DNA of 64,000 bases from Deltaproteobacteria bacterium HGW-Deltaproteobacteria-8 (GCA_002840405.1 PHAR01000006.1:124001-188000); one strand, 5' to 3'; positions 53,438-61,872 are shown, counted from the first letter of the stretch. Numbers and translations are program-made. Notes: a model not told the origin generated them from the letters alone.

Positions 53438-53448
53438 TTCAGTGGGCT

Positions 53449-53495
53449 GGACTGCGAATCCGTAGGTCGCCGGTTCAAATTCTGCCGGGACCGCC
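53449..53495 (+). pseudogene. tRNA-Arg 3'-half relic
   Basis: Corresponds to the anticodon, variable and T arms and acceptor 3' side of the tRNA at 50819-50894, including GCCA-like ending CGCCA. The 5' half is missing: only a TCAGTGG fragment of the D region is seen just before it. The anticodon loop is CTGCGAA and several bases differ, so it is not a working tRNA. Confidence 0.8.
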
Positions 53496-53503
53496 ATGAC
53501 TGA

Positions 53504-53539
53504 TCAAGTGGTTGCTGTCGAAAGACGCAGCCCCTTTTC
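53504..53539 (+). terminator. Terminator copy with GAAA loop
   Basis: The same hairpin as after tRNA-Arg (GTGGTTGC/GCAGCCCC, GAAA loop), with one weakened pair and a shorter TTTT run. Confidence 0.7.
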
Positions 53540-53718
53540 TATGGTTTCAGGCCTGGTTCCACCCTTCGTCGCCAGCTGCACCCATTGTAATGCCTGGGCT
53601 TCGCTCCCCCATCATTGCCTGACCGCACCAGCCCCGCCAATCTCGCCCGTCCACATGCACACCAGCCCTTGCCGTTTTTGCACAGCATGGTGTACGTGTG
53701 CGCATCTGGAGGTGGTCC

Positions 53719-54867
53719 ATGTGGTCACGAGCCCTGTTGCTGGCGGTCTGCTCAATCTTGGTTCTGGCCCAGCCTACCATGGCCGAACGCCGCGTGGCCT
53801 TGGTCATTGGCAATGGCAGCTACCCTTCCGCTCCACTCAAGAATCCCGTTAATGACGCCAAGGACATGGCCACAGCCCTCCAACGGCTAGGGTTTGAAGT
53901 GGTGCTTCTCACCAATGCGAACCAGCAGCAGATGGACACCTCCGTGCGCGAGTTCGGAATCAAGCTACGTCAGGGGGGGGCGGGGCTGTTCTACTACGCT
54001 GGCCATGGCCTCCAGGTTGGTGGGGAGAACTACCTCGTACCAGTCAATGCCAACATCCAATCTGAAAGTGATGTCCGCTTTACTTGCCTTCCTGCCGGCA
54101 TGATTTTGGGCAAGATGGAAGATGCCAGAAATGACTTAAATATTATCATATTGGACGCTTGCAGGAATAATCCTTTTGCCCGCAGCTTCCGTTCCGCCGA
54201 GCAGGGTCTCGCCAAAATGGATGCGCCGACGGGCTCAATAATTTCCTACGCCACCGCGCCTGGCTCTGTGGCCTCAGATGGCACAGGCAGGAACGGCCTG
54301 TTCACCCAGCACTTGCTAAAGAATATGGCCACCCCAAGCCTGAGTGTGGAAGAGATGTTCAAGCGTGTGCGTCTGAGCGTCGTGACGGACACACACCGTA
54401 AGCAAGTGCCGTGGGAGGCCTCCAGCCTCATCGGGCAGTTCTATTTCTCTGGCTCGCCAGACACCCCTGCTCCGAAGCCTGTGCCTGTGCAGGTGGCATC
54501 CCTGGCTCCACAAGCTCCACCGACCACGCCGGACCTCAAAAGCCGTGTCGCAGGCCGGTATACCCTTGCGAAGGAAGGCATCAAGATTTCTTTTGTCTTG
54601 AATGGTGAGGAATTGTCAGCGACGGCACAAGGTGGCAGCCCGGGGAATACCAAGGCGACCGGAGTCACGGACATTAAGGTCAAGGGTAATGGCTTAACTT
54701 TCCGCTTAAATTACCGTGCTGGGATATTCGGAATCGGTGGTGATGCTTTTTGGGATTTCTCCTGCCTCGTTTCTGGCGGCCTGGAGTCAATCCCATGCTA
54801 TTATAAATCAGACCGTGGCGATGATTACGAGGGTATCCTGAGTCGCATACCAGGTCCGCCCCAGTAA
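53719..54867 (+). CDS. Exported caspase-like (peptidase C14) protein
   Basis: Caspase-fold protein of 382 residues from ATG 53719, which has a GGAGGTGG site. Signal peptide: LLLAVCSILVLAQPTMA. Caspase p20 part: RVALVIGNGSYPSAPLKNPV, catalytic His in LFYYAGHGLQVGGE, catalytic Cys in IIILDACRNNPFARSF. The p10-like part ends KQVPWEASSLIGQFYFSG. A Pro-rich linker then leads to a C-terminal beta-domain of about 110 residues with four cysteines not recognised. Base composition is between island and chromosome. It follows the right repeat and stands alone. Confidence 0.85.
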   Translation: MWSRALLLAVCSILVLAQPTMAERRVALVIGNGSYPSAPLKNPVNDAKDMATALQRLGFEVVLLTNANQQQMDTSVREFGIKLRQGGAGLFYYAGHGLQVGGENYLVPVNANIQSESDVRFTCLPAGMILGKMEDARNDLNIIILDACRNNPFARSFRSAEQGLAKMDAPTGSIISYATAPGSVASDGTGRNGLFTQHLLKNMATPSLSVEEMFKRVRLSVVTDTHRKQVPWEASSLIGQFYFSGSPDTPAPKPVPVQVASLAPQAPPTTPDLKSRVAGRYTLAKEGIKISFVLNGEELSATAQGGSPGNTKATGVTDIKVKGNGLTFRLNYRAGIFGIGGDAFWDFSCLVSGGLESIPCYYKSDRGDDYEGILSRIPGPPQ

Positions 54868-55141
54868 GCTATGGCTCCGTACTTTTCTGGCTGCTCGCTC
54901 TCAGTCATTACCGTTCAGCATGTTTCATGACGACCACAACAAGCCGCCCCGCCAATACTTCCAAAGCATAGTCCGGAGGTGAAGAGGGGGGGATCTGCTT
55001 GCCTCTTTGGGGACCAGTTGAGGCTTGAGTGACTTCAACTGGCCTATTTCCTTGCGTCGCCGCGCCCCGGCCTGCGTCCTGGCCTGGGTCTCCGGTCCAG
55101 CCCGCCTGGACATCTCGGCGCGCCGCTGCTAGGGGGACCTC

Positions 55142-55333
55142 ATGAAAACAATCACTGGATCTCTGGTCCCCGGAAAGAACGGCATGCTGCACCCCATCTT
55201 CACCTGCGCCTGCAAGCATGTGATGGAAGACTACCCCATGGCCCCGAGCGTCGCCGTTGAGTGCCCGAAATGCCAGGCCACGAAGACCTTCCGCATCGTG
55301 GAGTTCGCTCCCCGGCAGTGGCGCATCAAGTAG
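55142..55333 (+). CDS. Small protein with four Zn-finger-type cysteines
   Basis: An unrecognised 63-residue protein. Cysteines occur as IFTCACKHV and VECPKCQAT, a CxC...CxxC pattern that could bind zinc. The ATG has an AGGGGG site 6 bases upstream. It stands alone between the caspase-like and HDOD genes, with no operon partner. Function unknown. Confidence 0.6.
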   Translation: MKTITGSLVPGKNGMLHPIFTCACKHVMEDYPMAPSVAVECPKCQATKTFRIVEFAPRQWRIK

Positions 55334-55631
55334 AACCGCACTCCCTCCTCCTCATGTAGCACGCGCGGCCCTCGGCGCGTGCCTTGTCGGTCCTGGCCTG
55401 CATCCGCATGGCCAGGGTCTTCTGCGTTGCCCGCATCTGCGCGCTGTCGAACAACACCTCGTCCGCCATTGAATTCATCCCGCTATTTTATTTACCATGT
55501 TGCTATTGGCAAATGAAATGCGTAAGAATACGTATGCGTGCGCTTCACGTGCTGCGGTGCTGTGCGGCAGTGCTCAATCAAGATTTGACCATGTTTTCCG
55601 GCAGAGCGGACGGCAACACCAAGGAGTGGAG

Positions 55632-56894
55632 ATGATGGCGAGTGGATGCAGGGGGGGATTCGTGGTCTCCCGCCAGCCCGTGTTCGACCGGCGGCTTCAG
55701 CCCTGGGGAAGTGCCGTGGACTTTGGGCAGGCTCCGGAGGAGGACCCCCTGTTCTCCGACGAATTGACCGCCAGCTTCCTGCTGGAGGCCTACATGCCGC
55801 ATCGTGGTCCCTCGGAGGAGCAGACCATCGTCTCCCTTTCCGCCAACGCCATTCTGGACGGCATCCCCTACATCCTCTCGCCCCAGCGCGTGTATCTGGA
55901 GGTGGAGGAGGCCGCAGGCGAGGACCCGAACATCCCCAGGGCCGTACAGAAGCTCAAGCGGGCCGGGTACGGCATCGCCGTGGGCGGTTTTTCCGGCTGC
56001 AGCTCCTGCAGCGATTTGATCGGCTTGGCTGATGTGCTGATCCTCGACGCCCAAAGCCAGGACCCCGGCGGCGGCGAGGCGGCCCTGGCCGAGCGCATCC
56101 TGGGCGCGCGCCAGTCCGGGGCCAAGGTCCAGGTTCGCGGCCTGACCAGCTGGCAGGGGCTGCTTCAGGCCAGGGCGGCCAACGCGGACATGTTCCAGGG
56201 CTTCTTCTTCAACCGCATGAACCTGGCCCAGGGCGGCAAAAGCGTCACAGCCTCCCAGCTCTCCCGCTTGCGCCTTCTGGAATGCATTGAGAAGGACGAC
56301 GCGGACTACAAGGCGCTGGCCCAGCTGGTGGAGGCCGACGCGGCTCTGACCTACCGGCTGCTGGTGTTCCTCAACTCCGCCCACTTCGGCTTCGGGCGCA
56401 AGGTGCGCTCCATCGAGCAGGCCATCGTGCTGGCCGGCTGGAAGCCCCTCAAAAACTGGCTCAAGATCGTCCTGCTCACCACTTTTTCGCCCTCGCCCCG
56501 GCACCAGGAGTTGTGCTACTACTCCGCGCAGCGCTCGGACTTTCTGCAGCGCGTGGCCAAAAGCGCCGGGCTTGAGCGTATCGGTCCGTCGCTTTCGTTG
56601 CTGGGCCTGCTCTCGTACATGGAGCCGATCCTGGAGATGCCCATGGACCAGGTCCTGGCGAACGTGCCAGTGGAGGATGACGTCCGGCTGGCCTTGTGCG
56701 GAAAGAAGAGCAGGCTCTCGGCCTGGCTGGCCCTGGTGCAGGCCATGGAGTGGGCCGACTGGGACCACGCCGAGCGCCTGGCCCAAAGCGCCGGGCTCAC
56801 CATGGCCGATCTGGCGCGCTGCTACCGCGAGTCCTTTGCCCAGGCGGACACCCTGTTCCGCGTCCTCGGCGCGCCTCCCCTGGCTGCGGCCTGA
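55632..56894 (+). CDS. Degenerate EAL-HDOD signalling protein (YuxH-like)
   Basis: A 420-residue protein. The first half is EAL-like (VVSRQPVFDRRLQPWG, RVYLEVEEAAGEDP, LKRAGYGIAVGGFSGC, LADVLILDAQ), but the EAL signature itself and most catalytic acids are replaced, so it should not hydrolyse c-di-GMP. The second half is HDOD (ALAQLVEADAALTYRLLVFLNSAHFG). Such proteins often bridge c-di-GMP to motility or pili. ATG 55632 has AAGGAG. Convergent with the PilT gene. Confidence 0.85.
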   Translation: MMASGCRGGFVVSRQPVFDRRLQPWGSAVDFGQAPEEDPLFSDELTASFLLEAYMPHRGPSEEQTIVSLSANAILDGIPYILSPQRVYLEVEEAAGEDPNIPRAVQKLKRAGYGIAVGGFSGCSSCSDLIGLADVLILDAQSQDPGGGEAALAERILGARQSGAKVQVRGLTSWQGLLQARAANADMFQGFFFNRMNLAQGGKSVTASQLSRLRLLECIEKDDADYKALAQLVEADAALTYRLLVFLNSAHFGFGRKVRSIEQAIVLAGWKPLKNWLKIVLLTTFSPSPRHQELCYYSAQRSDFLQRVAKSAGLERIGPSLSLLGLLSYMEPILEMPMDQVLANVPVEDDVRLALCGKKSRLSAWLALVQAMEWADWDHAERLAQSAGLTMADLARCYRESFAQADTLFRVLGAPPLAAA

Positions 56895-56908
56895 GGTGGG
56901 ACAAAACG

Positions 56909-56944
56909 AAAGGGGTTGCCGTCGAAAGACCGCAGCCCCTTTTC
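56909..56944. terminator. Terminator with GAAA loop
   Basis: GGGGTTGC and GTC pair with GCAGCCCC and GAC around GAAA, with a C-C mismatch and a TTTT run. Lies between the convergent HDOD and pilT-like genes. Confidence 0.85.
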
Positions 56945-57040
56945 CTTTGCGTCGCCGCGCCCCGGTCTGTGCCGCTGGTTCTGGCCTGCCTTGGCAGGCC
57001 TGATTCTTATTCTGCGCTGAACGGGCCTGCGGGCTCAGGA

Positions 57041-58282
57041 TCAGCTGGAGCGCTGCTCCAGCTGTGAGATGTACCCATCGATGTCTGAATCCTTGTCTGC
57101 ATAGCGCGTAGCGCTCACCGGCCGCTCCGTCGCCCATTCCACCGGAATTGGGGCGGGCTTGTTGGGCAGGCCCCTGGGCCGTCCGTCCACCAGGATCTCG
57201 CACCGGGCGTCGTAGTTGAAGGCGGCAGAGACGCGCTCTTGCGGAGCGGCGGCTGTCGCCTGCTGCGCCGCGCGCATCACGGGCGGGGAGAAGGTCTTGC
57301 GCGTCGCCAGGTACTCCTCCCGATAGGACGCGAAGGTGAACATCCCCTTGTGCTTGCCGGTCTCCAGGACGCTTTCGATCTGGGAGAGCTTGTTCTCGCG
57401 GATGAGGTTGGAGATGGCCTTGTTGTTGCGCAGGACGGACAAGAGAGGCACGGAATAGCCCAGCTTGGGCTGGTAGGTGAGCTGCTGGTTGATGATGCCC
57501 ACGAGGCTTAAGGACAGTTGCAGCCGGATGTGCTCGCTGCTGTGCGCCTGGGCCGTGTTGCACAGCCGGTGCAGGGCCTCCTCGTGGGCGCCCGCGTGCA
57601 TGGTGGCGATGACAAGATGCCCGGATTCCGCCGCGTCCAGGCTCAGCTGGATGGTTTCCGGGGAGCGCATCTCGCCCACGACGATGACGTCCGGCGCCTG
57701 GCGCAGCACGTCCAGAAGCCCGGACTGGTAGGTGTGGAAATGCTTGCCCAGTTCGCGCTGCTCGATGAAGGACTTCCGGGAGGCGAAGAGGTACTCGATG
57801 GGGTCCTCAAGCGTCACCACATGGCAGGCGCGGCTGCTGTTGATCTCGTTGATGAGCGCGGCGATGGTGGTGGTCTTGCCGCTGCCCGTGGACCCGCAGA
57901 TGAGCAGCAGTCCAGAGCGTTCGCGGCAGAAATCCTTGAGGGACGGGTGCAGGTTCAGGGACTCCACGTCGGGGATATTGCTCGGCAGGAAGCGGATGGC
58001 CAGGCTCACGCCCCGGTGCGCGCTGAACGCATTGATGCGCAGCCGCTTGCCCGCGATGGACAAGGCCAGGTCCGTGGACCAGAGCTCCCGGAGCTGCTGC
58101 AGCTGACGCTGGTTCAGCAAAAGCTGGACGAGGTTGTCCACGTACTGCGGGGTCAGGATGTGCTGCGGCTGGAAGCATACCTCGCCGTCGCGGCGGCAGA
58201 CCAGCGGCTCGCCCCCGGTCATGTGCAGGTCGGTGAAGCCTTTTTCAAAACAGGCGTTGATGATTTTTTCAAAGGTTTGCAT
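57041..58282 (-). CDS. PilT-like type IV pilus twitching ATPase
   Basis: Secretion ATPase of the PilT/VirB11 class, 413 residues from ATG 58282, with an AGGA site upstream. It has the PAS-like N-domain (ACFEKGFTDLHMTGGEPL), Walker A LICGSTGSGKTTTIAAL, Asp box VVTLEDPIEYLF, Walker B DVLRQAPDVIVVGEMRSPET, and the His box SGHLVIATMHAGAHEEAL. The C-terminal 80 residues are extra and low-complexity. Retraction of type IV pili is the usual role; the minor pilins at 20-23 kb could be its substrate. Confidence 0.88.
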   Translation of the reverse strand: MQTFEKIINACFEKGFTDLHMTGGEPLVCRRDGEVCFQPQHILTPQYVDNLVQLLLNQRQLQQLRELWSTDLALSIAGKRLRINAFSAHRGVSLAIRFLPSNIPDVESLNLHPSLKDFCRERSGLLLICGSTGSGKTTTIAALINEINSSRACHVVTLEDPIEYLFASRKSFIEQRELGKHFHTYQSGLLDVLRQAPDVIVVGEMRSPETIQLSLDAAESGHLVIATMHAGAHEEALHRLCNTAQAHSSEHIRLQLSLSLVGIINQQLTYQPKLGYSVPLLSVLRNNKAISNLIRENKLSQIESVLETGKHKGMFTFASYREEYLATRKTFSPPVMRAAQQATAAAPQERVSAAFNYDARCEILVDGRPRGLPNKPAPIPVEWATERPVSATRYADKDSDIDGYISQLEQRSS

Positions 58283-58469
58283 CGGGTTGTCCTGCACAGG
58301 GGGTTGAAGGTGATCTCGCCCGCCAGGCGGCGCGTCCTTCGACAAGTTGCAAGTCGCGTTCCCGTGCATGACTGGCGCGGCGCGGCGCTCCCAGGGGGCG
58401 CAAGGTGATGGTCTGCGTCGGAGATGTGACAGGGGCGGCGTGCTGTGGCAGGCCTGCGCGGAGGCCACC

Positions 58470-58506
58470 AAAAAGGGGCTACCATCGCAAGACGGCAGCC
58501 CCTTTG
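58470..58506 (-). terminator. Terminator with GNRA-type loop
   Basis: On the minus strand, a GGGGCTGCC stem with its complement and CC/GG pairs around a GCAA-type loop (read TTGC), then TTTTT. It follows the M29 aminopeptidase gene. Confidence 0.85.
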
Positions 58507-58523
58507 GCGTTGGTTCGCTTGGC

Positions 58524-59723
58524 CTACAGGGCGAATTCGCCGCCCTTGTAGATGACCTTCCTGCCGCCGCCTGCAAGGGTGGCCGTGACGGTCTTGTCCT
58601 CGGTGTTCACCAGGTCCCAGTGCAGGGCCGAGTCGTTGAAGCCGAGCTCCTTCTTGAGCTGTGCGTCGAGCTTGGCCTGGTCGCCGGAAAAGGTGTCGGA
58701 GTAGCTGGCGCCCACAGCCACGTGGCAGTTGCCAAAGGTCCCGCCGAAGTTCTCGTCGAACAGCGTGTTGGCCATGAAGGTGTCGATGCGCGAGTGGCGG
58801 CGGTCGGTGAGGGAGAACTCGCCCAGCTGCGCCGCGCCCTCGTCCATGGCCAGCTGCTTCTGCACGAACTCCTGGCCTTCCTTGGCCGTGACGCCGACAG
58901 CGCGGCCCGCCTTGAACTCCAGGCGCACGCCCGCCACCCGGTTGCCCGAGCGGTAGCTCGGCTGGTCGGCATAGTACACGCCCTCGGTGCCGCGCCAGTC
59001 GGGCGAGAGGAAGATCTCGAAGCTTGGGATGTTGTGGCCCGAGACGCCCAGCCAGCGGCGCTGGTCGCCGGGGACTACGGTGAGGTCGCAGTGGGCGGAC
59101 TCCACGCGCAGGCTTTGGATGTCGAGCGCGGCCAGGGTCTGCTTGACCCGCTGGGCGTCTGCAAAGACCCCGGCCCAGCGCGCGGCCGGGTCGGCGTCGT
59201 CCAGGAAGCAGGCCCGGCGGATGACCCGGGCGTATTCCTCCACGCTGATGCCTGCGCAGCGGGCCTGCTCCGGCGTGGGGTAGGCGCAGAGCGTCCAGCC
59301 GAAGTCGCCGGTCTGCTCGCGGCCTTCCATGATCTCGCGCAGGAACTTGCGGGCCACGGCGGCCTGGCCGATCTTGGACGGGTCCGTGCCCGCCAGGTGC
59401 GTCAGCGAGGCGGGCGCGATGAGCGAGATGAGCCCGGAGAGGTTCGCCATCAGCTCCTTGTCGCCAGGGGGCACGGTCCTGATTTGTGCTTCGGAGCCTT
59501 TGCCGTAGAACGAGACTTCCATGTTGCTGGTCAGGTTCTGGCGCGCCACGGGCACCATGCCCTCGTCCATCAGGAGGTCGAACACGGCCTCGGCCAGCGG
59601 GGTGGCCAGCTGGTCGAAGCGCAGCAGGATCAGGTCGCCCGGCTTGTACGGGCTGGTGCGCGCGGTGGTGAGCCCCCACCAGAGGGTGCGGGCGTATTTC
59701 TTGAGTTCGTCGGTGCTGAACAT
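58524..59723 (-). CDS. M29-type aminopeptidase
   Basis: Metallo-aminopeptidase of 399 residues from ATG 59723. Family landmarks: PYKPGDLILLRFDQLATPLA near the start, the metal-site region LGVSGHNIPSFEIFLSPDW, GVYYADQPSYRSGN, QLAMDEGAAQLGEFSLTD, HSRIDTFMANTLFDENFGG, GNCHVAVGASY and HWDLVNTED. It probably works in cytoplasmic peptide turnover. It is unlinked to other genes, and an AAGG ribosome site is weak. The GNRA terminator follows. Confidence 0.85.
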   Translation of the reverse strand: MFSTDELKKYARTLWWGLTTARTSPYKPGDLILLRFDQLATPLAEAVFDLLMDEGMVPVARQNLTSNMEVSFYGKGSEAQIRTVPPGDKELMANLSGLISLIAPASLTHLAGTDPSKIGQAAVARKFLREIMEGREQTGDFGWTLCAYPTPEQARCAGISVEEYARVIRRACFLDDADPAARWAGVFADAQRVKQTLAALDIQSLRVESAHCDLTVVPGDQRRWLGVSGHNIPSFEIFLSPDWRGTEGVYYADQPSYRSGNRVAGVRLEFKAGRAVGVTAKEGQEFVQKQLAMDEGAAQLGEFSLTDRRHSRIDTFMANTLFDENFGGTFGNCHVAVGASYSDTFSGDQAKLDAQLKKELGFNDSALHWDLVNTEDKTVTATLAGGGRKVIYKGGEFAL

Positions 59724-60039
59724 TGGGGAGCTGCCTTTGGGGAAGATTTCCCGCCCGGCCTGGTCTTGGCCGGAGCCGGGCCGGATGGGCGCGAGCATAG
59801 CCCATGCGCCTGGGAAGCTCAACCAGGGCTGATTTGGCGAGTTCTCGCAGATGCCTTTCGCTTTGGCTTGACACCAAGCGTGAGGTAGAGCTATCTGCAA
59901 CCCCGGAGCCTGCGCGCTCGGTTGCTTGCCTACATTGTGCGAGGAAAACGGCGCCTGGCCCTACGGGTTGTCTCCCATTCCTGGGGGCGCCTGAAATGGG
60001 CTGACGATACTTCCTATTTTTACACACTTGGAGGGTACA
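59724..60039. other. Divergent intergenic region with possible ferredoxin promoter
   Basis: About 316 bases. A TTGACA hexamer at 59868-59873 lies on the ferredoxin strand. The partner -10 (TATCTG at 59892) is poor. The ferredoxin is likely well expressed, and this is the best candidate I see. A second low-GC patch, CCTATTTTTACAC, lies at 60013-60025 close to the ferredoxin ATG. Confidence 0.4.
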
Positions 60040-60228
60040 ATGGGCTACAAGGTTACTGTCGACAACGACAAGTGCATCGGCGACGGCGAGTGCGTGGACG
60101 TTTGCCCCGTCGAGGTCTACGAGCTGCAGGACGGCAAAGCCGTTCCCGTGAACATGGAAGAGTGCCTGGGCTGCGAGTCCTGCGTGGAAGTCTGCGAGCA
60201 GGACGCCATCACCATCGAGGAAGAATAG
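60040..60228 (+). CDS. Ferredoxin of the Desulfovibrio FdIII type, 62 residues
   Basis: Small two-cluster electron carrier. The N-terminus GYKVTVDNDKCIGDGECVDV matches D. africanus ferredoxin III closely by memory. The first cluster site reads CIGDGEC...C, with Asp where the second Cys of a normal 4Fe-4S motif would be. The second site is CLGCESCVEVC. In D. africanus FdIII the Asp makes a cluster that switches between 3Fe and 4Fe forms. ATG 60040 has a GGAGGG site. It is followed by a terminator, so probably monocistronic. Confidence 0.93.
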   Translation: MGYKVTVDNDKCIGDGECVDVCPVEVYELQDGKAVPVNMEECLGCESCVEVCEQDAITIEEE

Positions 60229-60255
60229 CATCACGGCAGCTTCGGCTGAACGGGC

Positions 60256-60290
60256 GGGGGCGGCAGAACAGCCGCTCCCGTCCATTTTTA
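60256..60290 (+). terminator. Rho-independent terminator
   Basis: GGGGGCGGC at 60256-60264 pairs with GCCGCTCCC at 60271-60279 (one G-T), 6-base loop, then TTTTT. It ends the ferredoxin transcript. Confidence 0.75.
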
Positions 60291-60518
60291 GCATTTCGCA
60301 CAGCACCGCCGCGTTGGCCCTGGGGCCCGGGGAGCGGTGCAGCGCGCCCGCCTGCTGGTGGCGGCACTGGCGCCGGGTGAACCCCGGCTTTTTTGTATGC
60401 GCCGGACCCCTTTGACTTTCCCCCGGCGCGTGCCCATATTCCCCAGACGCCTCCGGCCCCATGGCTGCTTGCCGCTGCAGCGTGCCCACACGGCGAATTC
60501 TCTTTGAGGAGTCCTCAA

Positions 60519-61484
60519 ATGGCCCTGGATTTCAGCGAATTTTTCAAGAAGTATGAGGCCGTCATCGGCGAGGCCGACCAGGTCTTCAACACCGTGCGCG
60601 CGCGCTTTGCCGACAATGTGCGCTGCGAAAAGGGCTGCAGTGACTGTTGCCACGCCCTGTTCGACCTGACCCTGGTGGAGGCGCTGTTCCTGAACACCGT
60701 CTTCAACGCCCGGTTCAGCGGCATGGACCGCACCCGGATACTGAAACGCGCCGACGAGGCCGACCGCCAGGTCCACCGCCTCAAGCGCGACGCCTTCCGT
60801 GCGGTGAAGGACGGCCAGAACGCCCAGGAGATCCTGCTCGAAATGGCCAAGGTGCGCGTGCGCTGCCCGCTTCTGGACGACGAGGGCCTGTGCGAGATGT
60901 ACGACGCGCGCCCGGTCACCTGCCGCATCTACGGCGTGCCCACGGCCATCGGCGGCGAGGCCCACACCTGCGGCAAGTCCGCCTTCGAGAAGGGCAAGGC
61001 CTACCCCACGGTCTACCTGGACCGCATCCAGGACCGCCTCTACGCCATGAGCCACGAGCTTTCCGCCAGCCTGAACACGCGCTTCAAGGGCCTGGGAGAG
61101 GTCCTGGTGCCCGTGTCCCTGGCGCTGCTGACCGAATATTCCGACGAGTACCTGGGCATCAAGAAGCCCAGTGATGAGGCTGCGGCCACACCCGCCGCAG
61201 CGCCTGCTGGCAAGGCCGCTGGCATGGCGGCCAGGCTCGCCGCCGGCAAGGCCAAGGCCAAGGCCAGGGGCAAGGGCCTGGCCGAGTGCTCGGGCTGCTC
61301 GCCGGAGACCAAGCAGGGCGGCTGCTCGGGTTGCTCGCCCAAGAGCTTCACCATCGGCCAGGCGCCGGAGCGGCCCGCCAAAAAGCCTGCGGCGAAAAAG
61401 CCTGCGGCCAAGGCAGCGGTCGAGACCGCGAAGCCCGCAGCCAAGAAGACCGCGAAGCCCGCAGCCAAAAAGGTCAAGGGCTAG
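60519..61484 (+). CDS. YkgJ-type metal-binding protein with CSGCSP repeats and Lys/Ala/Pro tail
   Basis: A 321-residue protein. The first 210 residues are the YkgJ (zinc/iron-chelating) domain: VRCEKGCSDCCHALFDL, RCPLLDDEGLCEMYDARPVT, and CRIYGVPTA with the last cysteine in AHTCGKS. Then comes an Ala/Lys/Gly linker, a pair of CSGCSP units (ECSGCSPETKQGGCSGCSP), and a tail of repeated AKKPAAK-like units resembling histone H1. The extra cysteines could bind metal and the tail nucleic acid; both are inference. ATG 60519 has GAGGAG. It is first of a four-gene set. Confidence 0.75.
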   Translation: MALDFSEFFKKYEAVIGEADQVFNTVRARFADNVRCEKGCSDCCHALFDLTLVEALFLNTVFNARFSGMDRTRILKRADEADRQVHRLKRDAFRAVKDGQNAQEILLEMAKVRVRCPLLDDEGLCEMYDARPVTCRIYGVPTAIGGEAHTCGKSAFEKGKAYPTVYLDRIQDRLYAMSHELSASLNTRFKGLGEVLVPVSLALLTEYSDEYLGIKKPSDEAAATPAAAPAGKAAGMAARLAAGKAKAKARGKGLAECSGCSPETKQGGCSGCSPKSFTIGQAPERPAKKPAAKKPAAKAAVETAKPAAKKTAKPAAKKVKG

Positions 61485-61487
61485 CCC

Positions 61488-61868
61488 ATGGAGCAGATGT
61501 ACACCCCGGCGCAGGTCGAGGAGCAGAAAAAGGCCATGTACGAGCGCATGACGCCCCGGCGCAGGCGTTTCGTGGACCGCATCGGCTACGAGAACTGGGA
61601 CCCGTTCCAGGCCCCGTTTGATCCCATCGACATCCGCACCGATGCCATGGGATTTTCCGCCCACGAACTTTTGAACAAGTACTTCAAGACGTTGCCGTGT
61701 GTCCCGGACCCGGACTACATGCAGACCCTGTCCGAGTTCATGGTCCTCCTGGTCATGAACATCGAGAAGGTCCGTCCCGTCCTGGAGTTCAGCGACTGGT
61801 ACAATTCCATGCTCAAGGAACGAGGCATCACCCTGAACCCCATGCGCCCCGGCGCGGCTGGAGAATAA
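61488..61868 (+). CDS. Conserved-type hypothetical protein, 126 residues
   Basis: Unrecognised cytoplasmic protein. It reads MEQMYTPAQVEEQKKAMYER, then RIGYENWDPFQAPFDPIDIR, then MGFSAHELLNKYFKTLPCVP. No transmembrane segment or catalytic motif is seen. It is 3 bases after the YkgJ gene and 4 bases before the TPR gene, so it is certainly in that operon. Helical and slightly acidic. Confidence 0.7.
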   Translation: MEQMYTPAQVEEQKKAMYERMTPRRRRFVDRIGYENWDPFQAPFDPIDIRTDAMGFSAHELLNKYFKTLPCVPDPDYMQTLSEFMVLLVMNIEKVRPVLEFSDWYNSMLKERGITLNPMRPGAAGE

Positions 61869-61872
61869 CGCC

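Larger units (their letters stand above)
53449..53542 (+). repeat. Right direct repeat: tRNA 3' half plus terminator (candidate attR)
   Basis: Same orientation as 50847-50940, about seven differences in 94 bases, including ATGACTGATCAAG and the whole terminator downstream. It marks the right edge of the hemerythrin segment. Confidence 0.72.

Noticed and set aside
53449-53495. A second functional tRNA-Arg
   Set aside because: The 5' half is gone and several stem bases are changed. It is a relic of the tRNA at 50819-50894.
54908-55219. A 103-codon minus-strand frame upstream of the small Cys protein
   Set aside because: No ribosome site, no motif and atypical composition; it overlaps the start of the plus-strand gene.
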